NCBI RefSeq assembly: GCF_013046825.1 | Contig: NZ_CP053187.1 | Span: 217,501 to 281,500 of the forward strand | DNA: 64,000 bases | Direction of reading: 5' to 3' | From: Turicibacter sanguinis | GTDB lineage: Bacteria > Bacillota_I > Bacilli_A > MOL361 > Turicibacteraceae | Part shown: one piece after another, positions 34,219-43,756 of the stretch | Numbering within the stretch: position 1 is the stretch's first letter | Layout of the letters: every line of letters starts with the position of its first letter | Translations under genes and position numbers: made by a program | Notes under the pieces: generated by a model | The model's database searches: none | What the model saw: the letters and a program-made list of their open reading frames with translations, nothing else | Told to the model about the DNA's origin: nothing

Positions 34219-35658
34219 CTATTTACCGCGTAAACGTGGGTCTAACGCATCGCGAAGACCATTCGCTAATAAGTTAATCGCAAGCATTAAATACACCATA
34301 AAGAATGATGGAATAATCATTAAATATGGATAACTTGTCATAACTTTATTACCGTTACTTAATAATACCCCAAGTGATGACATTGGAATTGGAAGACCTA
34401 AACCAATGAATGATAACATCGCCTCAGTTGCAATAGCTCCTGGAATCGAGAAAGTTGCCATAACAACTAATTGTCCGATAATATTTGGGAATAGGTGTTT
34501 GAAAATAATACGAGTACTACTTGCTCCAAGTGTTGTTGAAGCCATAACGAACTCTTGATCTTTTAATTTTAAATATTGAGCACGAACGACACGAGCAACT
34601 GAAATCCATCCTGTTAAACTCATGGCGATAATTAACGTAATAAATGATGCCTGTACATTAGATAATTTTAAATGTAATAAGCTCTCTATCCCATCAATGA
34701 ATGGATCTCGAATGGTAATAAAGATAATTAAAACAACGGTTGTTGGAATACTTCCCAAAATTTCTGTAATACGCATCATAACGTTATCAATAGCAGTTCC
34801 TCCATAGAATCCAGCGATTGATCCGTATAAAATACCAATTGTAAAGTCAATAATTAATGATAAGAATCCAATTAATAAAGAAACTTGAACCCCTGTCCAT
34901 AAACGAGTCCAAACATCAAAGCCTAACTCATCTGTACCAAAATAGAAGTATAAATGTTCAATATTGTTTTTAACATAGACATTGACTTTAACTTTTAGCA
35001 TCTGAACACCATATTGGTCAACGCTACTACTAATAAATTCAAATGAATCTAAATCACTGTACGAAGAGTATTCACTCATTAACTCACTAACAGGTACCGT
35101 TTCAGTTGTGCTTGACCCCGTTAACTGAATGGTTACTTCTTTATTTTCTCCCTCACCTGTCCATGAAATAATTTGATAATCATATGGATGATATTTAATT
35201 CCTAAGGCTTCAACAAACTCAGCTTTTGTTAAAGGTGAATTTAATTTACTAATGTCTTCAGGTAAATTACTTCCGACCATTAATTCTAGGTTTGTTAAGT
35301 CTTTTTTCATTGTTCCATCCGCAATTCCAAGTTTTTCAATTCCTGGAATACGAGGCGGTAAATAATTCAAACGACCTTTTTCAATTGCAACGCCAGTCGA
35401 TTCTTCAATAATGATTGGAGTTTGATCATAACGAACAGCATTTCCATTTGAGTGTTTTGGTCCAATCATTTGTGCTAAGAATGAAACAACAACTAAAAGA
35501 ATAATCGCATATAAAGAAATAATTGATGGCTTATTTTGGCGTAAACGGCGGAAAGCATCTTGCCAGAAGTTTAAACTTTCTGTCTTGATTTCATCCCCTT
35601 TTGCATGATTTAACTGCGCACGCTCAAATAATTCTGGATCAAATTTCTTAGAAATCAT
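34219..35658 (-). CDS. oppC: Oligopeptide ABC transporter permease OppC with long extracytoplasmic insert
   Basis: A 479-aa permease, much longer than the about 300 aa of ordinary OppC. Transmembrane segment 1 is at about 39-63. A hydrophilic stretch of about 180 residues (about 66-245) with beta-like Ser/Thr/Glu-rich sequence follows, then the normal permease core (from about 255) with the EAA-type loop ASTTLGASSTRIIFKHLFPN. The insert should sit outside the membrane and could dock OppA. The start has GGAGGTGG upstream and its ATG overlaps the oppB stop (TAATG). Confidence 0.92.
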   Translation of the reverse strand: MISKKFDPELFERAQLNHAKGDEIKTESLNFWQDAFRRLRQNKPSIISLYAIILLVVVSFLAQMIGPKHSNGNAVRYDQTPIIIEESTGVAIEKGRLNYLPPRIPGIEKLGIADGTMKKDLTNLELMVGSNLPEDISKLNSPLTKAEFVEALGIKYHPYDYQIISWTGEGENKEVTIQLTGSSTTETVPVSELMSEYSSYSDLDSFEFISSSVDQYGVQMLKVKVNVYVKNNIEHLYFYFGTDELGFDVWTRLWTGVQVSLLIGFLSLIIDFTIGILYGSIAGFYGGTAIDNVMMRITEILGSIPTTVVLIIFITIRDPFIDGIESLLHLKLSNVQASFITLIIAMSLTGWISVARVVRAQYLKLKDQEFVMASTTLGASSTRIIFKHLFPNIIGQLVVMATFSIPGAIATEAMLSFIGLGLPIPMSSLGVLLSNGNKVMTSYPYLMIIPSFFMVYLMLAINLLANGLRDALDPRLRGK

Positions 35659-36617
35659 TATTTTCCACCTCCTGCAAGACGAATACGAGGGTCAATAATT
35701 CCGTATAAAATATCGATAATTAAGATGACAACAACGTATAAGAAACTATAGAAGAAAGCAATTCCAAGTGTTAAGAAATAGTCATTCATTGTAACCGCAT
35801 CTAACATTAACTTACTTAATCCTGGTACTCCAAAGAATTGTTCAATAACTAAACTTCCTGTCATAATCGAAATTAACATCGGTCCAATAACTGTAATAAC
35901 CGGAATTAAGGCATTACGTAAAGCATGACGTGTAATGACTTGTGATTTTGTTAATCCTTTTGCACGTGCTAAAAGAATATAATCTGTATTTAATACTTCA
36001 ATTAATTCACTTCGCATATATCGCATTAATGATGCAATAACTGGTACTGCTAACGATAAGGATGGTAAAATTAATGATTTAAATTCTGCTAAACGTGTTA
36101 CCCCACGAATTGGGTCGTATGATTGGTAAAGATAAGGTAACCAACCAAGTTTATTACAAATAAAATATTGTAAGAAAGATGCTAAAACGAAGGATGGAAT
36201 CGAAACCCCTAGTACAGCAATAATCGTAATTAAATGATCCCAAACCGTGTTTCGGTTCATTGCGGCAATGGCTCCAAGGATAATTCCGACTGTTACCCCA
36301 ACTACTAAGGCAATAGCCCCTGGTTTAATCGTATATGGAATACGAGATAAAACTAAATCCGATACTTCTTGGTTCTGTAACTTGAATGATGTCCCAAAAT
36401 CTCCTTTTAACACACCTGTCATATAGCGTGTATATTGCACTGGAACTGGATCATTTAATCCGTATTTATTTTCAAGAATTGTCTTTTGTGCATCTGATAA
36501 CTTTGGATCTTCAAAAGGTCCACCAGGCATCAGCTGTAATAACAGGAAGTTAACCGTTAAAACTAAAAATAGTGTGATGACGATATAACCAATACGTTTA
36601 ATAATATATTTAAACAT
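35658..36617 (-). CDS. oppB: Oligopeptide ABC transporter permease OppB
   Basis: A 319-aa permease with about six hydrophobic segments. The N-terminal MFKYIIKRIGYIVITLFLVL block and the EAA loop (LLARAKGLTKSQVITRHALRN) are typical. The start has AAAGGGGAG upstream. It follows oppA after a 297-bp stretch with four hairpins, so it may be expressed at lower level than oppA. Confidence 0.94.
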   Translation of the reverse strand: MFKYIIKRIGYIVITLFLVLTVNFLLLQLMPGGPFEDPKLSDAQKTILENKYGLNDPVPVQYTRYMTGVLKGDFGTSFKLQNQEVSDLVLSRIPYTIKPGAIALVVGVTVGIILGAIAAMNRNTVWDHLITIIAVLGVSIPSFVLASFLQYFICNKLGWLPYLYQSYDPIRGVTRLAEFKSLILPSLSLAVPVIASLMRYMRSELIEVLNTDYILLARAKGLTKSQVITRHALRNALIPVITVIGPMLISIMTGSLVIEQFFGVPGLSKLMLDAVTMNDYFLTLGIAFFYSFLYVVVILIIDILYGIIDPRIRLAGGGK

Positions 36618-36693
36618 ATTTTAACTCTCCCCTTTCTTTTTTAAGTTCAATATGTCTCCCACAACTAGCTATCATAATTTTTTGATTCTTATT

Positions 36694-36749
36694 AAAAAAT
36701 AGATTTAAAAAGATTAATACGCATTAACTTTTTTTTAAATCTATTTTTT
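36694..36749 (-). other. Intergenic hairpin 1, oppA-oppB
   Basis: AAAAAATAGATTTAAA pairs with TTTAAATCTATTTTTT, one of several hairpins between oppA and oppB. It is nearest oppB and, with its T tract, could act as a partial terminator. Confidence 0.6.
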
Positions 36750-36768
36750 AAGCTAATTGATTTTAAAT

Positions 36769-36800
36769 AAGCATAAGACTAAATGATTAGCCTTATGCTT
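36769..36800 (-). other. Intergenic hairpin 2, oppA-oppB
   Basis: AAGCATAAG(a)CTAA pairs with TTAG(c)CTTATGCTT over an ATGA loop: a strong 13-bp stem without a T tract, typical of an mRNA-stabilising or processing hairpin. Confidence 0.65.
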
Positions 36801-36808
36801 GCTATTTG

Positions 36809-36844
36809 CTATTGAATAAATAGAATTTTTCATTTATTCAATAG
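36809..36844 (-). other. Intergenic hairpin 3, oppA-oppB
   Basis: CTATTGAATAAA pairs perfectly with TTTATTCAATAG over a 12-base loop, directly next to hairpin 2 in the oppA-oppB spacer. Confidence 0.65.
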
Positions 36845-36892
36845 CTGTTTTCATGTTTTAAAACTTAAAATTTAATTCACTGAGCTAGAATG

Positions 36893-36912
36893 ATGACTTT
36901 TTTAAGCGTCAT
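36893..36912 (-). other. Intergenic hairpin 4 at oppA stop
   Basis: ATGAC pairs with GTCAT over a ten-base A/T loop, partly overlapping the oppA stop region. It is weak alone but belongs to the hairpin array. Confidence 0.4.
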
Positions 36913-36914
36913 TT

Positions 36915-38870
36915 TTACTCAGCAATATCTGTCCACTTGAAGAAGTAGTCAGGTCCTACTTGTTGTGGCCAGTAATTTAATAATTTAGGATCGCGTAATC
37001 CAACACTTCCTCGTTGATATAAAGGAATGAAGGCTTGATCTTCACCTAATAAGATTTCTTCTGCATCTGCTAATGCTTTAAAACGTGCTTCTAAATCAGT
37101 TACTAAATCACCTGTTTTAGCTGCAGCGATTAATGCATCATATTCTTCATTAGAATAACCTAATTTATTTTGACCATTTCCAGTTGTAAACATATCTAAG
37201 AATGTCATTGGATCTGCATAATCAGGAGACCATCCAGACCATACCATATGGTAATCACCTGAAGTCGAACGAGCTAACTTTTCAGCAAATGGTAAAACTG
37301 ATAACTTGATTGTTAAGTTCTCGTCACCTAAATTAGCCTCTAAGTCATTTTTAATAGCTGCCCCAACTTGAGCGGCACTATCACCTTCGAAGATAATGAT
37401 TTCTAATTCTAATGCTTGTGTAACCCCTGTCGCTTCACGAGCTGCTGCCCATAATTTTGCTGCTTCTTCAGGATTATAAGAGTTGTATCCATTTGCATTT
37501 TCTTCATTTACATTACGGAAATCTACACCTTCATAAGCTGTATCTGCTGGTCCGTAAACAAAGTTTTTAGGTACAAAGTAATCTGCTGGTAATGAACCAT
37601 TTGCGAATACATTGTCTGTGATAAATGCTTTGTTAATTGCCATATTAATTGCTTTACGAGCATCAGTGTTAGCAAGTAATGTTTTCTCAGGAGTCATAGC
37701 ACCTTTACCGTTGTTAACTTCTAAGTAGAACATTCCAGTGTCCCCATAAGCAACGGCATCTGGACGTGAACCATAAGTTTGAACGTTAGCACCTGATAAA
37801 CCAATTGATTGGATTGATCCTTCTAAGTATAATCCAACCGCTGTATTGTTATCGATACCTGGTACAACACGGAAATCTACACCATCTAATGCTACATTTT
37901 CACTATCCCAGTAGTTAACATTTTTCTCAATGTAGAAACGTTCAGAAATTTTCCAATCTTTAAATACAAATGGACCATTGTAAATAAAGTTATTAACATT
38001 TGTACCAAATTTATCTTCAGTTACTTCATTAACGAACGCTTCATTTACTGGATAGAATGAAGGGAATGCCATTAATGATAAGAAGTATGGCGTTGGAGTT
38101 TCTAACTCTACTTTTAATGTGTACTCATCAACTGCCGTTACACCTAATGCATCAATTAATTCAGACATATCAGTACGTGCTGCATCAACTGATGCAAAAC
38201 CTAATGCTAAAATTGCTTCTTCAGCTGAAGCCATTTTCACTTCTAAGTCAGCTTTAGCTTCATCATATTGAGCTTGTGCTGTTTGTGTATCATTATCTTT
38301 ATAATCGCTTAATTTTAAAGCTTCTAAATCTGATTTATATGTATCGTAAGATACGATTGATTCTGCTAATCCTAAAGCATCATTAGCTCCTTTGATTCCT
38401 GCAGTTTGAATCATGAAGTTATATTGAGCACCACTTGTTGGGTCAATTAGTTTTTTCCAAGAATAAACAAAGTCATTTGCTGTTACAGGAGCATAAACTG
38501 ATCCATCAGCTTTAACCCAATTTGAATCTTCACGTAATTTGAATGTGTAAGTTAAACCGTCTTCAGAGATTTCCCAAGACTCTGCAGCTCCCGGTTCAAT
38601 TGATCCGTTTTCTCCAAATACTACTAATCCTTCTAAGATATTTCCAAGCATTAAGAATGAAGCTGAATCTGTTGCAGCCCATGGTACTAATGATGGAATG
38701 TTAGAAGTTTGTAATAGTTTTAACACTTTTTTAGACGTTGAGTCTGTTGTTTGTGATTGAGTCGTACTCTCAGTACTCGGTGTTTCAGTTGCATTTTTAT
38801 CAGATGAACATGCAACTAATCCGAAGGCACAGAAAGCAGCAGCAAACACAGTTAATAATTTCTTATTCAT
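36915..38870 (-). CDS. oppA: Oligopeptide-binding lipoprotein OppA
   Basis: A 651-aa family-5 solute-binding protein. The signal peptide ends in the lipobox LVAC (Cys about 21), followed by a Ser/Thr-rich linker, and the peptide-binding domain begins near residue 48. At about 650 aa it is longer than the about 540 aa of Bacillus OppA: it has an extra Lys/Asp/Ala-rich helical stretch at about 165-225. The start has GGGGGAAG upstream. It is the first gene of the opp operon. Confidence 0.93.
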   Translation of the reverse strand: MNKKLLTVFAAAFCAFGLVACSSDKNATETPSTESTTQSQTTDSTSKKVLKLLQTSNIPSLVPWAATDSASFLMLGNILEGLVVFGENGSIEPGAAESWEISEDGLTYTFKLREDSNWVKADGSVYAPVTANDFVYSWKKLIDPTSGAQYNFMIQTAGIKGANDALGLAESIVSYDTYKSDLEALKLSDYKDNDTQTAQAQYDEAKADLEVKMASAEEAILALGFASVDAARTDMSELIDALGVTAVDEYTLKVELETPTPYFLSLMAFPSFYPVNEAFVNEVTEDKFGTNVNNFIYNGPFVFKDWKISERFYIEKNVNYWDSENVALDGVDFRVVPGIDNNTAVGLYLEGSIQSIGLSGANVQTYGSRPDAVAYGDTGMFYLEVNNGKGAMTPEKTLLANTDARKAINMAINKAFITDNVFANGSLPADYFVPKNFVYGPADTAYEGVDFRNVNEENANGYNSYNPEEAAKLWAAAREATGVTQALELEIIIFEGDSAAQVGAAIKNDLEANLGDENLTIKLSVLPFAEKLARSTSGDYHMVWSGWSPDYADPMTFLDMFTTGNGQNKLGYSNEEYDALIAAAKTGDLVTDLEARFKALADAEEILLGEDQAFIPLYQRGSVGLRDPKLLNYWPQQVGPDYFFKWTDIAE

Positions 38871-38893
38871 GTTACTTCCCCCTTCAATTTTGT

Positions 38894-38907
38894 TTCCAAA
38901 ATTGGAA
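38894..38907. promoter_or_regulatory. 14-bp palindrome in oppA leader
   Basis: TTCCAAAATTGGAA is a perfect palindrome 24 bp upstream of the oppA start codon. Its position downstream of the likely promoter (near 38940) suggests an operator for a nutrient-responsive repressor, which is unproven. Confidence 0.45.
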
Positions 38908-39158
38908 TATTTTGTACCATATTTTGATACTTGTTACTATTTTATAATCGACTCCCCCATTTGTAAATCCCTTTTTCTGGTTTGAAAGCGTTATTTGTTA
39001 ATAAAAAATAAATATACTGTATAAATTCACTAAAAATACCCAAAATATAAGTTTAAATTTTATAAATTAAATAAAAATGTCCTGAGTTATCTTTACTTTC
39101 ATACACATTACTGTAAATATCTGTTATAATAGTCTAAAAATTTCAGAGGTGATGAGCT

Positions 39159-39683
39159 ATGACACAAAGATATTCAGTATTTTTTAAATCCATTGCATGG
39201 ATGCTTGGCATAACGACCTTCTTCTTAATGACACAAAGCATCGTGCGTTTTAACATTTTGGGGGAAATTAAAAGTTTATTTAATCATTTTTCAGTAACAG
39301 ACTTATCGTTAATTTTCAAACAATTTGTTAGCCACTTTTCACTAATCAATATGATTAACACATTATTCCTAGTTGCACTACTATTTTTCTGCATCTACTG
39401 CTTTAAATGGATTTTAGATCAAGGTGCTTTCTATACGTTCCAATATTCATGGCAAAAAACAAAACGTTATGTCCTCTTTTTCTTACCAAAATATTGGCCA
39501 ACGAAAAAAAATATCGATAAACAAAACGACTATGATGAAGAAACGGGTGAAAAAATTTTTCATACCTTCGAAGAATTCTATGAACATAAACAGGCCTCAA
39601 AATGGGAAGACATCAATCAACTCCTTCTTTCCTCAATCGTTTTAGTTATTTTTACAACTATCATTTCATTCATGATTATCTAA
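39159..39683 (+). CDS. Unknown membrane protein
   Basis: I do not recognise this 174-aa protein. It has three hydrophobic segments: about 12-31, about 66-88 and about 154-173, with a hydrophilic, charged loop of about 60 residues between the second and third (KYWPTKKNIDKQNDYDEETG). AGAGGTGATG lies upstream of the ATG, and TGTTATAAT forms a plausible -10 box. It stands alone between opp and the ABC exporter. Confidence 0.65.
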   Translation: MTQRYSVFFKSIAWMLGITTFFLMTQSIVRFNILGEIKSLFNHFSVTDLSLIFKQFVSHFSLINMINTLFLVALLFFCIYCFKWILDQGAFYTFQYSWQKTKRYVLFFLPKYWPTKKNIDKQNDYDEETGEKIFHTFEEFYEHKQASKWEDINQLLLSSIVLVIFTTIISFMII

Positions 39684-39730
39684 AATCACCACAAATAGCG
39701 TTACAACTCGACAAAACTTTTTGTTTTAGA

Positions 39731-39768
39731 ATAAGTTCAGATAGATTTTCATGTTTGAATAACTCTTT
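39731..39768 (+). repeat. Dispersed intergenic repeat, copy E
   Basis: ATAAGTTCAGATAGATTTTC is followed by ATGTTTGAATAACTCTTT, similar to the copies at 44179, 31891, 54051 (reverse) and 26616. It lies downstream of the 39159 gene. Confidence 0.45.
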
Positions 39769-39849
39769 CTTCACATATGTCTTCAAGGATAGGAGACCCA
39801 GTATTAAATATTAAATTGATTGACATTAAAGACATTTCTATTTCCATAT

Positions 39850-39886
39850 AAAAAAGGTGAAGCGACATTAATCGCTTCACCTTTTT
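39850..39886. terminator. Bidirectional terminator before ABC exporter
   Basis: AAAAAGGTGAAGCGA pairs with TCGCTTCACCTTTTT. It follows the exporter stop on the minus strand and can also stop transcription from the 39159 gene. Confidence 0.9.
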
Positions 39887-39887
39887 A

Positions 39888-41693
39888 CTATTTTATTTTT
39901 TCAAATTGTCCCATATAAAGTTGATAGTAATCACCTTTTTGTGCAATCAACTGTGCATGCGTTCCTTTTTCAGAAATCTCACCATTTTTAAGTAATAAGA
40001 TTTCATCCGCATTGACAATCGTTGATAAACGATGGGCAATAATGAAACTTGTTCGATCTTTTAGTAAAGTCTGAATCGCATCTTGAATAAGCTTTTCTGT
40101 TTCAATATCAATTGAAGCTGTCGTCTCGTCTAAGATTAAAATGGCTGGATCAGCAATCAAGGCTCTAGCAAATGAAATTAATTGTTTTTGCCCCGTTGAT
40201 AAACCTGAACCGCCCTCACCAATGACAGTGTCATAACCATCAGCTGACTCCATAATAAACTCATGTGCATTGACAAGTTTTGCTGCTTCAATGATTTCTT
40301 CATCTGTTGCATCCAGCTTTCCATAACGAATATTTTCTTTAATACTTCCACTAAATAGTTGTGGCGTTTGTAGCACATATCCTAAATGAGAATGTAGCCA
40401 TTCTTGAGATCTTTCGCGATAATCGACACCATCAATTAAAATTTGACCACTCGTTGGTTCATAGAAACGGCAAATCAAGTTAACGATCGTACTTTTTCCA
40501 GCACCTGTGGGTCCAACAATCGCTACACTGCTACCAGCTTTCACCTTAAGATTCATATGTTCCATTACTGTTTCACCAGATTTATATTTAAATCCAACAT
40601 CAATCAGTTCAATATCTCCGTGAAGGGGTTCCCAGTTTTCTTTTTTTAGATTTCCAATTTGCCCATATTTTTTGATAACATCAGGTCGATCAATAATATC
40701 AGAGTCCGTGTTAATTAATGAGATAACACGCTCAGCTGATGCTTGAGCATCTTGAAAACGAGTTAATAAGTTGGCAAGTGTTCGAATCGGATCATAAAAC
40801 AACGTTGAGTAAGAAATAAAGATGACTAAATCTCCGTATGACAATTTTCCATTAAACACGTCGAACCCACCTTTATATAAAATCAAGGCAATTCCTACGC
40901 TACCAAGAGCCACGATAATTGGATAATAAACTGCATTAATGATTGACGCTCTAACAGAACCATCGCGCATCTCTTTTGTCAAATGACTAAACTCATCTAA
41001 GTTATCATCTTCCGTTACTAATGTTTTCGTTGTCACCGCTCCCGTAATTCCCTCATTAAACGCACCCGTAATTTTAGAGTTCATTTTACGAACACGGCGA
41101 TATTGTTTTAAAATGCGTGTTTGAAAGAAGTAACTCACAAGCGCTAGAATTGGTAACACGGCAATCGTAATAAGTGCTAATTGCCAGTTCATAATAAACA
41201 TCGCAATCATGACGAAAATCATGACCATAGTTCCCCAAACAGCGTCCGTTAACCCCCAAGATAAAATTCCGCCAATTCGATTTGTATCTGAAGTTAAACG
41301 AGACATCAGCCATCCCACAGATGACGTGTCATAAAATGAAAAAGATAACTCCTGTAATTTCTTAAACGCATCTTGACGAATTCGATAACTAATATGTAAT
41401 TGTAATCGGTCAGATAACATAATAAATGACCAAACAATAAATCCAAATAGCATAATGACAAGTAAATATAAAATTCCAAATCCTTTTAATCCATCTAAAT
41501 TCCCCGTTAAAACATATTCATCAATCACCATCCCATTTAATTGAGGAATGGTTGTATCTAAAACAGCAAGTGTAATTGCCGTGATGAATAACAAGATGAC
41601 ATCTCGCTTCGCATCACTCATGTATGAGAGGACCTGTTTCCACGTTTTAAAATCGGCCTTTGTATACTCAGCTTCTTCAAACTCTTTCGCCAT
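39888..41693 (-). CDS. yheH: Heterodimeric ABC exporter subunit (BmrD/YheH-like)
   Basis: A 601-aa half-transporter: six-helix membrane domain (about 1-320), then an ATPase domain. Walker A is GPTGAGKST and Walker B AILILDETTASID with the catalytic Glu intact, but the signature is LSTGQ instead of LSGGQ. Paired with its partner this gives one normal and one degenerate nucleotide site, as in BmrCD and LmrCD-type multidrug exporters. It begins 3 bp after the partner's stop. A Leu/drug-type attenuator upstream was not found. Confidence 0.88.
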   Translation of the reverse strand: MAKEFEEAEYTKADFKTWKQVLSYMSDAKRDVILLFITAITLAVLDTTIPQLNGMVIDEYVLTGNLDGLKGFGILYLLVIMLFGFIVWSFIMLSDRLQLHISYRIRQDAFKKLQELSFSFYDTSSVGWLMSRLTSDTNRIGGILSWGLTDAVWGTMVMIFVMIAMFIMNWQLALITIAVLPILALVSYFFQTRILKQYRRVRKMNSKITGAFNEGITGAVTTKTLVTEDDNLDEFSHLTKEMRDGSVRASIINAVYYPIIVALGSVGIALILYKGGFDVFNGKLSYGDLVIFISYSTLFYDPIRTLANLLTRFQDAQASAERVISLINTDSDIIDRPDVIKKYGQIGNLKKENWEPLHGDIELIDVGFKYKSGETVMEHMNLKVKAGSSVAIVGPTGAGKSTIVNLICRFYEPTSGQILIDGVDYRERSQEWLHSHLGYVLQTPQLFSGSIKENIRYGKLDATDEEIIEAAKLVNAHEFIMESADGYDTVIGEGGSGLSTGQKQLISFARALIADPAILILDETTASIDIETEKLIQDAIQTLLKDRTSFIIAHRLSTIVNADEILLLKNGEISEKGTHAQLIAQKGDYYQLYMGQFEKIK

Positions 41694-41695
41694 TA

Positions 41696-43501
41696 TTACA
41701 CCCCACTTTCTTCATTCATCAAGTTCAGAACTTCAGCTTCTTTTTGATTTTGAATTTCCCAGAAAGTTTGATATAAGCCTTCTTGATGAATAAGTTCTTC
41801 ATGTGTTCCTCGTTGAATAATGTGTCCCTTATCTAGCACAATAATTTGATCGGCATCTTTTACCGTGCTGACACGATGCGCAATAATAAAAGTCGTCACA
41901 TCTTTTGATCGCTCATTTAAGGCGCGACGAATTTCAATATCAGTTTCGGTATCGACTGCACTTAATGAATCATCGAAGATTAAAATAGGACATTCATTAA
42001 TTAAAGCACGTGCAATTCCAACACGTTGTTTTTGTCCCCCTGATAAAGTAACCCCACGCTCTCCAACGATGGTATCATATCCATTTTCAAAATCTTCAAT
42101 GACGTGATGAACAGATGCCAGTTTGGCAACGGATTGAATTTCATCTTCATGTGCATCTTTTTTAGCAATGGCAATATTTTGTTTAATTGTTTTTGAATAT
42201 AAGAATAACTCCTGTAAAACAGCCCCAATATGAGCACGCATCCATTTATGATCGATTTTTTTTAGTTCAACGCCATCAATTTTAATTGAACCTTCCGTAT
42301 AATCATATAAGCGTAACAATAAGTTCATTAGCGTTGTTTTTCCTGAACCTGTTCGCCCAATAATCGCAATAGTCTGACCTTTTTCGACTTTAAAGCTAAT
42401 ATCTTTTAAAATACGGTCATGATCTTCATATTCAAATCCAACGTGATCAAATTCGATAGATCCCGTGATTTGAGGTTTTTGAAGACCTTCTTCAAATTCA
42501 ATCGGCTCATTTAATACTTCATTAATCCTTTTGACCGATATCGTCGTTTTTCCAAGATCGGTTAACACGCGTCCAAGTTGTCGAACCGGCCAAATAATCA
42601 TCGATTCATACGAGATAAAGGCTTGGAGTGTCCCGAGGGTAATTTCACCTTTGATTGTAATATATGCTCCATAGATAATGACGACAGCAATTTGTAAGAA
42701 ACTTAAAAAGTCTGAACTTGACCAAAAGAGTGCATTTAGTTTGGTCATGACGTAGCTTTTCTCTTTTAACTCTTGATTACGTTTTTCAAATTGTTTAATT
42801 TCATATTCTTGGTTGCAGTAAGCTCTGACCACTCGAACCCCCGTTAAGTTTTCTTGTAACGTCGTTGAAAGTCTCGCTTCCGATTCATCGGCTTCTTTAA
42901 ATGATTGCTTTACTTTTTTAAAGAAGATAAAGCAAAATCCAAATAAAACTGGCGTTAAGCAGACACTGACTAACGCAAACTTGACATTTAAAGATAACAT
43001 AAACGAGAAGATAATAATAAAAATTAAAACGGCATATCCCATCTCCACAAGTTGAGAGGATAAAAATAGGCGTATCGTGTCAATATCTGATGTACAACGT
43101 TGAATTAAGTCCCCTGTTTCAACGCGCTTATGATACATAAAAGATAATTGTTGGATATGATGATACATTTTATCTTTTAAATTTTTCGCTAAATTTTCTG
43201 AAGCTTCTGCTGACCATTTTGCCTTTAAAAAGTTAAATAAGGCATTAATCACTGTAAATATCATAATTAAAGCTCCACACATTAATAACTGTCCTTTAAA
43301 ACTTGAGACAGATAAAACAATATCCGATATAAAGGTTGGATTCCCTTCAGTTGTTTGTTTAATAACCATGTCAATCGCTGTTTGGCTGACCAGTGGAATT
43401 AACGTTGAAAACACAATTCCAAATGCAGTTGCCATTAAGGCTCCGACTACTTTTAGTCGTTGCCCTTCCATCCATTTAAAAATACTTTTAAACTCTTGCA
43501 T
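41696..43501 (-). CDS. yheI: Heterodimeric ABC exporter subunit (BmrC/YheI-like)
   Basis: A 601-aa half-transporter with six membrane helices and an ATPase domain. The signature LSGGQKQR is intact, but Walker B ends in ILIFDDSLSAVD, with Asp in place of the catalytic Glu. This complements the partner, whose signature is degenerate. The ATG at 43501 has AGGTGAGG upstream; a GTG at 43510 overlaps that site. It is the first gene of a two-gene operon. Confidence 0.88.
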   Translation of the reverse strand: MQEFKSIFKWMEGQRLKVVGALMATAFGIVFSTLIPLVSQTAIDMVIKQTTEGNPTFISDIVLSVSSFKGQLLMCGALIMIFTVINALFNFLKAKWSAEASENLAKNLKDKMYHHIQQLSFMYHKRVETGDLIQRCTSDIDTIRLFLSSQLVEMGYAVLIFIIIFSFMLSLNVKFALVSVCLTPVLFGFCFIFFKKVKQSFKEADESEARLSTTLQENLTGVRVVRAYCNQEYEIKQFEKRNQELKEKSYVMTKLNALFWSSSDFLSFLQIAVVIIYGAYITIKGEITLGTLQAFISYESMIIWPVRQLGRVLTDLGKTTISVKRINEVLNEPIEFEEGLQKPQITGSIEFDHVGFEYEDHDRILKDISFKVEKGQTIAIIGRTGSGKTTLMNLLLRLYDYTEGSIKIDGVELKKIDHKWMRAHIGAVLQELFLYSKTIKQNIAIAKKDAHEDEIQSVAKLASVHHVIEDFENGYDTIVGERGVTLSGGQKQRVGIARALINECPILIFDDSLSAVDTETDIEIRRALNERSKDVTTFIIAHRVSTVKDADQIIVLDKGHIIQRGTHEELIHQEGLYQTFWEIQNQKEAEVLNLMNEESGV

Positions 43502-43710
43502 CTTCCTCACCTGACTTTCTTAAACTACTTATGCAAGACTCCCTCTAAACTTTTAATGTAAAACCACTTTAAAATCATTTAATTTATTCATTATGATCGC
43601 CCCTTAATTATTCAAAATAACCATCATTTACCCATTATACACACTTTACTAAAATATGGAAGATGTTAATTCAAACATTTTCATTATTTTTAAAATCACA
43701 TAGATTAAAC

Positions 43711-43738
43711 AAAAAAAAGAGGTCTCAGAAGACCTCCT
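43711..43738 (-). terminator. Terminator after small membrane protein gene
   Basis: On the minus strand GAGGTCT pairs with AGACCTC over a four-base loop, followed by eight T residues. Confidence 0.9.
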
Positions 43739-43756
43739 TTAATTATCATTTCTATT

